From NCBI GenBank assembly GCA_034659995.1, contig JAYEIH010000080.1, forward strand, positions 1 to 48,247: DNA of 48,247 nucleotides, written 5' to 3'. A program made the position numbers and the translations under genes. Shown here in pieces: positions 8,677 to 15,888 of this stretch; within the stretch, counting starts at the first letter, position 1; every line of letters begins with the position of its first letter. The notes below the pieces were generated by a model. That model did not search any database. It had not been told where the DNA came from and was given only the letters and a program-made list of their open reading frames with translations. The DNA is from JAYEIH01 sp034659995. Its GTDB lineage: Archaea; Methanobacteriota_B; Thermococci; Methanofastidiosales; B48-G16.

Positions 8677-9984
8677 ATGGCAGTTCATCCGATAGATTAC
8701 AGATACGGCAGTAAAAAAATGAAAGAAGTATTTGAGGAAGAAACAAAGCTTCAATTAATGCTGGATGTGGAGGCAGCTCTTGTGAGAGCACATGCAGCGC
8801 TTGGTCATATACCTGAGGAAGCGGCGGACGAGATATCATCGAAGGCCAACACCAAGACCGTGTGCCTGGAGAGGGTAAATGAGATAGAGGATGAGATAAA
8901 ACATGATATTATGGCAGTAGTGAAGGCTCTATCAGAGAAATGTGAGTATGGGGGGTATGTGCATCTTGGGGCGACATCCAATGATATAATTGATACAACA
9001 ACGGCTTTACAGTTTAAAAAGTCCTTAAAAATTGTTTTAAAAGATTTAAAAGAGATAAAAGAGGTTTTAAAGAAGCTTACAAAGGAAAATGCAGGTAGAG
9101 TCTGCGTGGGCAGAACCCACGGGCAGCACTCTGTTCCTACCACCTACGGCATGAAGTTTGGCATATTTCTGGATGAGATACAAAGGAATATCACAAGGAT
9201 AAAGGCGTCAGAAAAAAACGTTGCCGGAAAGATGGCCGGAGCTGTAGGAACGATGGCCTCTCTTGAGGACGGGATCGAGATCCAGAAACTTGTTGGCGAA
9301 GATCTTGGAATAAGAATGGCAAAAATATCGAATCAGCTTGTTCAAAGAGATATATATGCAGAAATAATATCTTCATTAGCTATTCTTGCTTCAACTCTCA
9401 ATAAGATAGCTCTGGAGATACGGAACCTTCAAAGAACGGAGATACTTGAGGTGGCAGAGGCCTTTGGAAAAAAACAGGTTGGATCCTCGACAATGCCGCA
9501 TAAGAAAAATCCCATTACCGCGGAAAAGATATGCGGTCTTGCAAGGGTAATCTATTCAAATGTAATTCCCGCACTTTTAAATAATCCTCTCTGGCATGAG
9601 CGGGACCTCACGAATTCTTCATGCGAAAGAGCGATAATACCGGAGAGTTTTGTGCTTCTGGATGAAATACTAAAGGGAACAAAAAAAATACTTGAAAATC
9701 TTGTCTTTTTCCCTGAAAACATAGAAAAAAATCTTAATCTTCTGAAGGGAAAGAACCTCACAGAGGCAGTGATGATGCGGCTTGTGGATAAAGGATTGGG
9801 CAGGCAGGAGGCCCATGAGCTTTTAAGACAAATTGCCCATGGAGATGGAGAGTTTAAAGAGAATCTCATAGCCAACACGACAGTAAGAAACTATCTCAGT
9901 GAAAAGGAGATAGAAGTGTGCCTCGATCCAGAAAATTATATAGGATCTGCGGTAGAGATAGTAAAAGGAATATTGGAAGAATGA
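8677..9984 (+). CDS. purB: Adenylosuccinate lyase
   Basis: Cleaves SAICAR and adenylosuccinate, releasing fumarate, in purine synthesis. The fumarase/aspartase superfamily signature GSSTMPHKKNP lies at about 268-278, with the catalytic serine in the flexible loop. GRTHGQHSVPTTYG (near 146) carries the catalytic histidine, and HLGATSNDIIDT near residue 90 is also present. Length 435 is normal. GAGGGATACA just before the ATG gives a good ribosome site. It stands alone; the other pur genes are elsewhere. Confidence 0.95.
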   Translation: MAVHPIDYRYGSKKMKEVFEEETKLQLMLDVEAALVRAHAALGHIPEEAADEISSKANTKTVCLERVNEIEDEIKHDIMAVVKALSEKCEYGGYVHLGATSNDIIDTTTALQFKKSLKIVLKDLKEIKEVLKKLTKENAGRVCVGRTHGQHSVPTTYGMKFGIFLDEIQRNITRIKASEKNVAGKMAGAVGTMASLEDGIEIQKLVGEDLGIRMAKISNQLVQRDIYAEIISSLAILASTLNKIALEIRNLQRTEILEVAEAFGKKQVGSSTMPHKKNPITAEKICGLARVIYSNVIPALLNNPLWHERDLTNSSCERAIIPESFVLLDEILKGTKKILENLVFFPENIEKNLNLLKGKNLTEAVMMRLVDKGLGRQEAHELLRQIAHGDGEFKENLIANTTVRNYLSEKEIEVCLDPENYIGSAVEIVKGILEE

Positions 9985-9985
9985 A

Positions 9986-10230
9986 TTATTTACTCTCAAT
10001 TATTCTTTTTTCATTTTCTGTGATTCCATAAAGTTCATAAACTATCTCGTTAATTTCCCGTTCCAATTTCTTTATCTTTTCATTAACTTCCTCTTGTTAA
10101 TATGCTCTTTGTTTATAACTTCTTTTAAAATATCATCAGATTTTGGGATTTCTATATTATAAATTAATTTTTTAATTTCTTTAACATTTAATAACACCCA
10201 CATCTCGGTATTGTGAGAATTTATCTCCAT
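9986..10230 (-). pseudogene. C-terminal remnant of a type II/IIG restriction-modification enzyme
   Basis: On the minus strand, one frame from the ATG at 10230-10228 encodes EMWVLLNVKEIKKLIY and then IPKSDDILKEVI, and stops near 10090. A second frame continues with EEVNEKIKKLEREINEIVY followed by ELYGITENEKRIIESK and a TAA at 9988-9986. The closing ExxxLVYxLYGxTxxExxIIE tail is the hallmark C-terminus of Eco57I/PglX-like adenine-methylase restriction enzymes. A frameshift near 10096 separates the two parts and the catalytic portion is absent, so this is a dead remnant left between purB and the next gene. Confidence 0.65.
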
Positions 10231-10250
10231 GGTTTCTTTGTTTTATGGGG

Positions 10251-10661
10251 TTACTGAGGCCCCGAGCTCCCGATCATTTTCTTTGGAGGAGCATATCTCG
10301 TCAACGACATGTACGTCGAGAACTCGCCGGTAAGTTTATTAAAGGCATCATGTTGTGATGTCACCACAATTAAGTGTGCCGGGGGGTGGATCTTCCTCAG
10401 GGAGAATATTACTCTCCCTCCCTTCTCATTGACCTTTGCGATCACATTGATATCCTTTGGATTTTTAATTTTTCCGCAGAGTTCAAACATCACATTTTCC
10501 ACTGACTCTTTGGGCATAAGTTTTGGATCATAGACCTTTATTTTCCCATACCTCACAAGGTCTGATAGTGCTGTGAGCACTTTTTTCATGGAGTCCGTCC
10601 TGAAAACAACGAAACACACCATAGATGATTTTTCTCGTGAGCACATAAAAATCTTACCCAT
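10251..10661 (-). CDS. Conserved-looking small protein, function unknown
   Basis: 136 residues from the first ATG; a start at the internal Met 14 or Met 25 (DSMKKVL) is equally possible. Mixed alpha/beta with no membrane helix. Recognisable features are DLVRYGKIKVYDPKLMPKES, then GGRVIFSLRKIHPPAHLIVV and a basic, proline-containing end (YAPPKKMIGSSG). I do not recognise the family. It is divergent from mtnP across about 200 bases that hold two imperfect repeats. Confidence 0.55.
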   Translation of the reverse strand: MGKIFMCSREKSSMVCFVVFRTDSMKKVLTALSDLVRYGKIKVYDPKLMPKESVENVMFELCGKIKNPKDINVIAKVNEKGGRVIFSLRKIHPPAHLIVVTSQHDAFNKLTGEFSTYMSLTRYAPPKKMIGSSGPQ

Positions 10662-10681
10662 GAAAATGATAAAAGGCGAAA

Positions 10682-10802
10682 ACTCATCAACTGAAACATA
10701 GGGGACATTTCTTTCCCAATTGTATATAAACTAAGCACAATGGTCCCGTTTATACTCAACAACTGAAATACAGGAGATCTTCTATTCTCGATTGTATACA
10801 AC
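10682..10802. repeat. Two imperfect direct repeats upstream of mtnP
   Basis: Copies at 10682-10731 and 10754-10802 share ACTCA-CAACTGAAA at the left and ATTGTATA followed by AAC at the right, with a variable middle. The right end of both resembles the right end of the 25-bp repeats downstream of ahcY at 12851 and 12916. The copies contain TATA-like sequences, so they may be promoter duplications. Confidence 0.55.
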
Positions 10803-10862
10803 ACAAGGTCCGATCTCAGTTAGGGTCCAAAAGAGATAAAAGGTAGGAGACTAAGAAAGATC

Positions 10863-11621
10863 ATGATAGGAATCATTGGAGGATCAGGTGTTTATCGGTT
10901 CTTTGAAACGGCGGATGAGGAGAATGTAGAGACAACCTATGGAAACGTAAAGGTAAAAAGAACGAGTTATGGAGGCAAAGAGATAGTTTTCTTGGCTCGT
11001 CATGGCGAAAAACACTCCATAGCCCCCCATAAAATAAATTACAGGAGAAACATCCTTGCATTAAAAAAAATGGGCGTGGAAAGGATCCTTGCCACGACAG
11101 CAGTGGGCTCCATGAACCCCGCGTTCAGACCGGCGGAGTTTGTGCTGCCGAATCAGTTTATAGATTTTACAAAGAGAAGAAACTATACACTTTACGATGA
11201 CAGGGTTGTACATATAGACCTTTCTGAGCCTTACTGTCCTGAAATGCGGGGTATTGTGAAAAAAACAGCTGAAAAAGAAGGGATTACAGTTCATGAGGGA
11301 GTATATGTCTGTACAGAGGGGCCGCGGTTCGAGACCCCTGCGGAGATAGAGATGTTTCAAAAAATGGGTGCCGATATAGTCTCAATGACCAATATTCCCG
11401 AGGTAATTTTTGCCAGAGAGGCTGAGATATGTTACTGTACGATCGCCATGGTCACAAATATGGCGGCGGGAATAACTAAGAATAAACTCACTCATACGGA
11501 GGTAAAGGAGATTATGGATAAGAATATCGAGAAGGTTTACAGACTCATCAAAAAAAGTATAGAGCAAATTCCTGAGGAACGAGGATGCTCATGTAAAAAT
11601 GCTCTGGAGGGAGCGGTATGA
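10863..11621 (+). CDS. mtnP: S-methyl-5'-thioadenosine phosphorylase (MTAP family)
   Basis: Phosphorolysis of methylthioadenosine (or methylthioinosine) made from S-adenosylmethionine. 252 residues of the trimeric purine nucleoside phosphorylase family II: GIIGGSGVY at 3-11, LARHGEKHSIAPHKINYRRN (near 40-60) with the phosphate-binding residues, VCTEGPRFETPAEI near 149, and MTNIPEVIFAREAE near 178. Substrate choice between adenine and hypoxanthine forms cannot be settled by eye. Its stop overlaps the ahcY start by four bases (ATGA), so both by-product clearing steps of SAM metabolism are made together. Confidence 0.92.
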   Translation: MIGIIGGSGVYRFFETADEENVETTYGNVKVKRTSYGGKEIVFLARHGEKHSIAPHKINYRRNILALKKMGVERILATTAVGSMNPAFRPAEFVLPNQFIDFTKRRNYTLYDDRVVHIDLSEPYCPEMRGIVKKTAEKEGITVHEGVYVCTEGPRFETPAEIEMFQKMGADIVSMTNIPEVIFAREAEICYCTIAMVTNMAAGITKNKLTHTEVKEIMDKNIEKVYRLIKKSIEQIPEERGCSCKNALEGAV

Positions 11622-12838
11622 AAATAAAGGACATAAATCTTGCCAATAAGGGAAAAAAGAAGATGGAGTGGGCTTCAAACTTTATGCCAATTTTGAGTAG
11701 TGTTAAAAAGGGTTTTAAGAGTGGGAAGCCCTTTAAAAATATAAGAGTAGCCATGTGTCTTCATCTGGAGGCAAAAACTGCCCTTTTAGCGGAAACACTA
11801 CATTTGGGAGGAGCTGAGGTCCGAATTACAGGAAGCAACCCCCTATCGACGCAGGACGATATCTGCGCGGCACTGGTGAAAAAGGGAGTGGATGTCTATG
11901 CATGGCATGACCTCAGTGAGGAGGAGTACTACGAGAACATAGAGACAATTATGGAATTTTCGCCGGAGATTCTTATTGATGACGGCGCGGATACAATTGC
12001 ATATGCACATAGGAAAGGAATGCTGCCCAAAGGAGGCTGTGAGGAGACAACTACAGGCGTTATACGATTGAAGGCATTGGAAAAACAGGATAAGCTTAAA
12101 TTCCCAGTGATAAATGTAAACGATGCCTACTGTAAGCATCTCTTTGATAACAGACACGGTACGGGTCAGTCCACGTTAGATGGAATTATGAGAACAACAA
12201 ATGTTATCCTTGCAGGAAAAAACTTTGTTGTTGCAGGGTATGGTTGGGTTGGCAGAGGCATCGCACTCCGTGCTCGGGGCATGGGAGCAAATGTTATAGT
12301 GACCGAAGTGGATGAAATAAGAGGGCTGGAGGCGCATATGGACGGTTTCAGGGTTATGACGATGGAGGAGACTGCTGAGATTGGCGATATCTTTGTCACA
12401 GCCACAGGCTGCCGCGATGTGATCACCGAGAAACACTTTGATTTAATGAAGGATAAGGTCATTCTCTGCAACTCAGGACACTTCAACGTGGAAATAGATG
12501 TGGAAAACTTGGAAAAAACCTCCAAAAGAGAGGCACGAGAAAATATAACGGAGTATGAGTATAAAGGTAAAAGAGTATACCTTCTTGGAGAGGGACGGTT
12601 GGTCAATCTTGCCTGTGCCGATGGTCATGCAATCGAAATAATGGATATGAGCTTTGGTATTCAGGCGCTCTCTGCGGAGTATATCCTGAAAAATGAGCTC
12701 GCCGTTAGAGTGCATGATGTTCCCAAGGAGATAGATTACAAAGTTGCGAGAATAAAACTTGAATCGCTCGGAATAACGATAGATCAACTGAGCGAAAGAC
12801 AGCGGAACTATCTCTCATCGTGGGAGGTAGGAACGTAA
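11618..12838 (+). CDS. ahcY: Adenosylhomocysteinase (S-adenosylhomocysteine hydrolase)
   Basis: Splits S-adenosylhomocysteine to adenosine and homocysteine with bound NAD, relieving product inhibition of methyltransferases. 406 residues, the short archaeal form. HLEAKTALLAETL (near 47), the TTGV segment (near 147), VNDAYCKHLFDNRHGTGQS (near 167) and the NAD-binding VVAGYGWVGRG (near 205) are all present. GHFNVEIDV is the segment near the homocysteine end. It is the second gene of the mtnP-ahcY operon. Confidence 0.95.
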   Translation: MKIKDINLANKGKKKMEWASNFMPILSSVKKGFKSGKPFKNIRVAMCLHLEAKTALLAETLHLGGAEVRITGSNPLSTQDDICAALVKKGVDVYAWHDLSEEEYYENIETIMEFSPEILIDDGADTIAYAHRKGMLPKGGCEETTTGVIRLKALEKQDKLKFPVINVNDAYCKHLFDNRHGTGQSTLDGIMRTTNVILAGKNFVVAGYGWVGRGIALRARGMGANVIVTEVDEIRGLEAHMDGFRVMTMEETAEIGDIFVTATGCRDVITEKHFDLMKDKVILCNSGHFNVEIDVENLEKTSKREARENITEYEYKGKRVYLLGEGRLVNLACADGHAIEIMDMSFGIQALSAEYILKNELAVRVHDVPKEIDYKVARIKLESLGITIDQLSERQRNYLSSWEVGT

Positions 12839-12850
12839 GAGATGAGTGAC

Positions 12851-12940
12851 GTTGCTACAAGATATTGTATATAACCATCCCTTCCTCATCCTTTTTTAAT
12901 CATCTGCATCATTAAGTTGCTACAAGATATTGTATACAAC
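12851..12940. repeat. Two near-identical 25-bp repeats, CRISPR-like spacing
   Basis: Copies at 12851-12875 and 12916-12940 differ at one position and are separated by 40 bases. Each is an imperfect palindrome: GTTG-x-TACAA, then GATA, then TTGTA-xx-CAAC. Repeat length, dyad and spacer size recall a minimal CRISPR unit, but there are only two copies, no leader is evident, and no cas genes are present in the window. A terminator, an operator pair or insertion-sequence ends are alternatives; the next feature is a transposase remnant. Confidence 0.6.
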
Positions 12941-13049
12941 CTCTCCTTTGTCACTATGGAAGGAGGGCACATAGCTCTATATAAAAGTTCCAGAGGAAAT
13001 AGAAGGGTAGGGGGGGTGAACTGGCGTTGGGACAAAATTCCATCAGTCC

Positions 13050-13409
13050 TTGAGGATGTGTCTCGATCCCCCTCACGGGAACAGGAACGGGATCCCTCTT
13101 AAGTCCGTGCGGCTGGACCGGTACTACAGCTCTATGAAGGACCTGAAGAGAATTGGGAAAGACGTGGAGAAGTTCGTCCTCCCCAAGAAGAACCTCTCAA
13201 ATTTTGGGATGGAGTGGTACCGTATCCTGAATAGGGTCGCTGAGGATCCGTACGGGTACCTCAAGGAGTACTTCAAACGGGAGCTCTCTGAGAGCTACTT
13301 TGGAGCCGATAAGGAGCGGATCGGTAGGAAGATCAGGCCTGATGGGGGAGAGATGGCGTGCTTTGGGATCGCAGTCCTGCACAACTTATTTAGTGTGCGG
13401 GCGGGTTAG
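13050..13409 (+). mobile_element. C-terminal transposase remnant
   Basis: The open frame encodes GNRNGIPLKSVRLDRYYSSM, YLKEYFKRELSESYFGADKE, and a CFGIAVLHNLFSVRAG end, which is the pattern of the last part of DDE transposases (a catalytic-Glu region followed by an A-V-x-H-N-L tail). The N-terminal two thirds, including the first catalytic Asp residues, are missing; the upstream bases up to 12955 give no continuous frame. The stretch is visibly richer in G+C than its neighbours, which supports foreign origin. I do not assign the insertion-sequence family. Confidence 0.6.
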
Positions 13410-13468
13410 ATTAATTCTGCCCCAATGCCATAAGATACCTTTTTATTGAATGTAGTACGGAGAGATGC

Positions 13469-14326
13469 ATGGATCTCACCGTTTTGGGCTCAGGAGGATG
13501 CACGCTGACGCCGCGACCTGGTTGTCAGTGCCCAATCTGTAGAGAAGCACGGGAAAAGGGAATTCCCTACACAAGAACCGGACCCTCTCTTTTTCTCAAG
13601 GATATCAATGCACTGTTTGATACGCCGGAAGAGATCACATACCAACTGAACAGAGAGAATATCCTGCGAGTAGACCATATCTTTTACACACACTGGCATC
13701 CCGATCACACCATGGGCATGAGGGTGGTGGAACAGCTGAATATGGAGTATCTAAGATTCTTCATTGATGGGAAGTTGTCATCACAAAAGACAAGAGTATA
13801 CGCAGTTTCCAAGGTTATGGAGGAGTTAAAAGCTATTAGAAGTCCAAAAGGATCATATTTCGAGTTCTATGATAGACATGGACTGACATCTCTTGTAGAG
13901 TTGAAAGAAGCTGTACCTTTTAAAATAGAGGATATCGCTGTAACGTCGTTGATTGTAGAGAATCCACACCATCTCTCCACCCTGTTTGTCATTCAAGAAA
14001 AAGACAAAAAGGCGATCTATGCCCCCTGCGACTGCAAGCCCCTTCCAAAAGATGAAATACTCCTTGGGGCAGACCTGCTCATTATCGGCAACGTCCTCCC
14101 CGAAGGACGACTAAAACATGGATACACGCTTCCTGGAGACAATAAGCTGCGAAAAGAGGCCTTTTCAATGGATGAACTGAAGGATCTCATTGCTGAACTG
14201 GGAATAAAAAGAACAATAGTTACGCATATCGAGGAAGAGTACGGGAAATCATTTGACGAGTACAAAAGAATAGAAGGGGAGTATAACATCCAGTTCGCAT
14301 ATGACGGCATGAGAATTGAGGTATGA
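13469..14326 (+). CDS. MBL-fold metallo-hydrolase, PhnP/RNase Z-like
   Basis: 285 residues of the metallo-beta-lactamase fold. LGSGGCTLTPRPGCQCPICR (near 6-25) is the glycine strand followed by a CxxC pair, as in PhnP-type phosphodiesterases. The metal motif HWHPDHTMG is near residue 74-82, a further His is in PHHLST, and THIEEEYG near the end carries the last ligand. The likely role is a phosphodiesterase acting on a small cyclic phosphate or nucleic-acid end; the substrate is unknown. One base separates its stop from the start of the acetyltransferase, so the two form an operon. Confidence 0.85.
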   Translation: MDLTVLGSGGCTLTPRPGCQCPICREAREKGIPYTRTGPSLFLKDINALFDTPEEITYQLNRENILRVDHIFYTHWHPDHTMGMRVVEQLNMEYLRFFIDGKLSSQKTRVYAVSKVMEELKAIRSPKGSYFEFYDRHGLTSLVELKEAVPFKIEDIAVTSLIVENPHHLSTLFVIQEKDKKAIYAPCDCKPLPKDEILLGADLLIIGNVLPEGRLKHGYTLPGDNKLRKEAFSMDELKDLIAELGIKRTIVTHIEEEYGKSFDEYKRIEGEYNIQFAYDGMRIEV

Positions 14327-14327
14327 G

Positions 14328-14921
14328 ATGATAAAAAAAGTAGAGAGGCAGGATTATCTTGAAGCCTCAGAGCTGATCTACGATACCTCCACGAGCTTAT
14401 CCACATTTCTCTTCGGGGGGAGAGAGAAGAGTATTCCAAAAATACAAACCCTGATAGCAATGGGAGATAACTCCTTCGGTCATGAAACAATCTACGGATA
14501 CTATCAGGAAAAAGAACTCGTTGGACTTTACAATGGATACACGGGAGAAAAAAAGAAGAGATATGACAGTGTTGATCTCCGCGCCTTTGCACGGGCATTA
14601 GGCATTGTTAAGGCAGCGGAATTGGTCGCCAAATCGCCTATTCTCAATAGGCTGCTCACCTCAGATGTAGAAAATGACGAGTTCTACCTCAGCAATCTCA
14701 TTGTCAATACAGCGTTCAGAAGACGGAGCATCGGTCGTTCGTTACTGCAACATGCCATAGAGACTGCGAAGGAAAAAGGATCTACCGCAGTCATCTTAGA
14801 TGTAAATACCACTAATGAAGGAGCAATCACCTTGTACAAAAAAATGGGATTCATCATTACAAAGAAAAAAGGAATACCGTTCATGAACGAGGCAACGTAT
14901 ACGATGCGGATGGAGGTATGA
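14328..14921 (+). CDS. GNAT-family N-acetyltransferase
   Basis: 197 residues when started at the ATG at 14328, which has GAGGT six bases upstream; an earlier TTG at 14316 would overlap the hydrolase gene. The acetyl-CoA site is FYLSNLIVNTAFRRRSIGRS (near 127), a variant of the R/Q-x-x-G-x-G/A loop, followed by LDVNTTNEGAITLYKKMGF, the standard GNAT motif B. The N-terminal half has an unusual FLFGGREK-x-IP segment seen in some archaeal GNATs. The substrate is unknown. Confidence 0.85.
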   Translation: MIKKVERQDYLEASELIYDTSTSLSTFLFGGREKSIPKIQTLIAMGDNSFGHETIYGYYQEKELVGLYNGYTGEKKKRYDSVDLRAFARALGIVKAAELVAKSPILNRLLTSDVENDEFYLSNLIVNTAFRRRSIGRSLLQHAIETAKEKGSTAVILDVNTTNEGAITLYKKMGFIITKKKGIPFMNEATYTMRMEV

Positions 14922-15048
14922 TTCTCAGTGCCCAGCGGATGCGTATGCCTGTCAACACCAGGATTGTAGAACTTTCCTCAGTTGACACACCCTTGGCAGA
15001 TCTCATTAATTTTTTATAACTCTTTTGATACCTCTCCCACAACAACAC

Positions 15049-15888
15049 TCAGACCTCACCCCCCCTGTCCATGTACTCCCGTATTTCAGCGGAATAAAGT
15101 TTGAGTTTTTCATACTGCATCACGGATATCGGTTTTGGATGCGTAATATCATTCCGTATTTCATTCAGCTCTATTATTCTTCCCTTTATCCAGCCTATAT
15201 TGATAAAGTACTTCTCAAAAACAGCTTTCCAGTTGTCCTTGCCGTTACGGTGGAGAATTATCGAGAGATAATGTGAAAAATCCGTATAATATAAAAGAGG
15301 CTGGATTTTTTTCTTTCTACGCATTGCTTCTTCCCTTCTCTGCTCGCAGAGCCTCCGGATATTCCTTGGAATACCTTTTTGCCACCAGTTTTCACCGTAA
15401 GAGACCTTCAAACTCTCTATCAAAAAGTTCCTGAGTTTTCGCTCAAACCGCGAGAGGATTCTATACGCCTGGAGATTCCTGTCTTCCTCTCCTTCTATTT
15501 TTTCCTCTTTTTCAAGTGATACCCTATCCAGTATCCTATTCACTGCTTTCAGTACCTCCCTCTTTCGCAGTGGTTTATTGATAATGTAATCCTCTCCTCC
15601 CTTTCGCATTGTTTCCACAGCCACTCGCTCAGATCCATAGGCCGTTATCATAACAACGGCAATATCCTCATTTCTTTCCTTTATCCTCTCAAGCACCTTC
15701 ATACCATCGAGTTTAGGAAGCATATAATCCAGTAAAACAAGATCAGGCTGCTCTTCAAATGTTTTACTGAGTGCCTCCTCACCATCTGTAGCCACAACTA
15801 TATCGCAGTTGACATCTCTAAGGATCGTTCTTAAAAGTTTTATATTATCCGGTTTATCATCCACTATTAGTATTTTATTCTTTTCCAT
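15049..15888 (-). CDS. Response regulator with a HEPN-like (Swt1-type) output domain
   Basis: Receiver domain at residues 1-120: DD at 10-11, phospho-acceptor D54 in LVLLDYMLPK, T82-A83 and K105 in NKPLRKRE. Instead of a DNA-binding output, residues about 140-279 form an all-helical domain with FERKLRNFLIESLKVSYGEN, WWQKGIP, PLLYYTDFSHYLSIILHRNG and finally ELNEIRNDITHP. RNDITH (245-250) fits the R-N-x3-H motif of HEPN ribonucleases, and the layout resembles the Swt1/MAE_28990-like HEPN group. A phosphorylation-controlled RNase is plausible but untested. The ATG at 15888 is preferred because AGGTGAT lies just upstream; a GTG at 15897 is possible. It overlaps the 3' end of its kinase gene. Confidence 0.85.
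   Translation of the reverse strand: MEKNKILIVDDKPDNIKLLRTILRDVNCDIVVATDGEEALSKTFEEQPDLVLLDYMLPKLDGMKVLERIKERNEDIAVVMITAYGSERVAVETMRKGGEDYIINKPLRKREVLKAVNRILDRVSLEKEEKIEGEEDRNLQAYRILSRFERKLRNFLIESLKVSYGENWWQKGIPRNIRRLCEQRREEAMRRKKKIQPLLYYTDFSHYLSIILHRNGKDNWKAVFEKYFINIGWIKGRIIELNEIRNDITHPKPISVMQYEKLKLYSAEIREYMDRGGEV

Noticed and set aside
12851..12940. Calling the repeat pair a CRISPR array
   Set aside because: Only two copies, no leader evident, no cas genes in the window, and related motifs occur upstream of mtnP outside any array. Left as a repeat of unknown role.
12917..13102. 61-residue frame between the 25-bp repeats and the transposase remnant
   Set aside because: It overlaps a repeat and runs into the transposase frame in another phase, with no ribosome site or family pattern.
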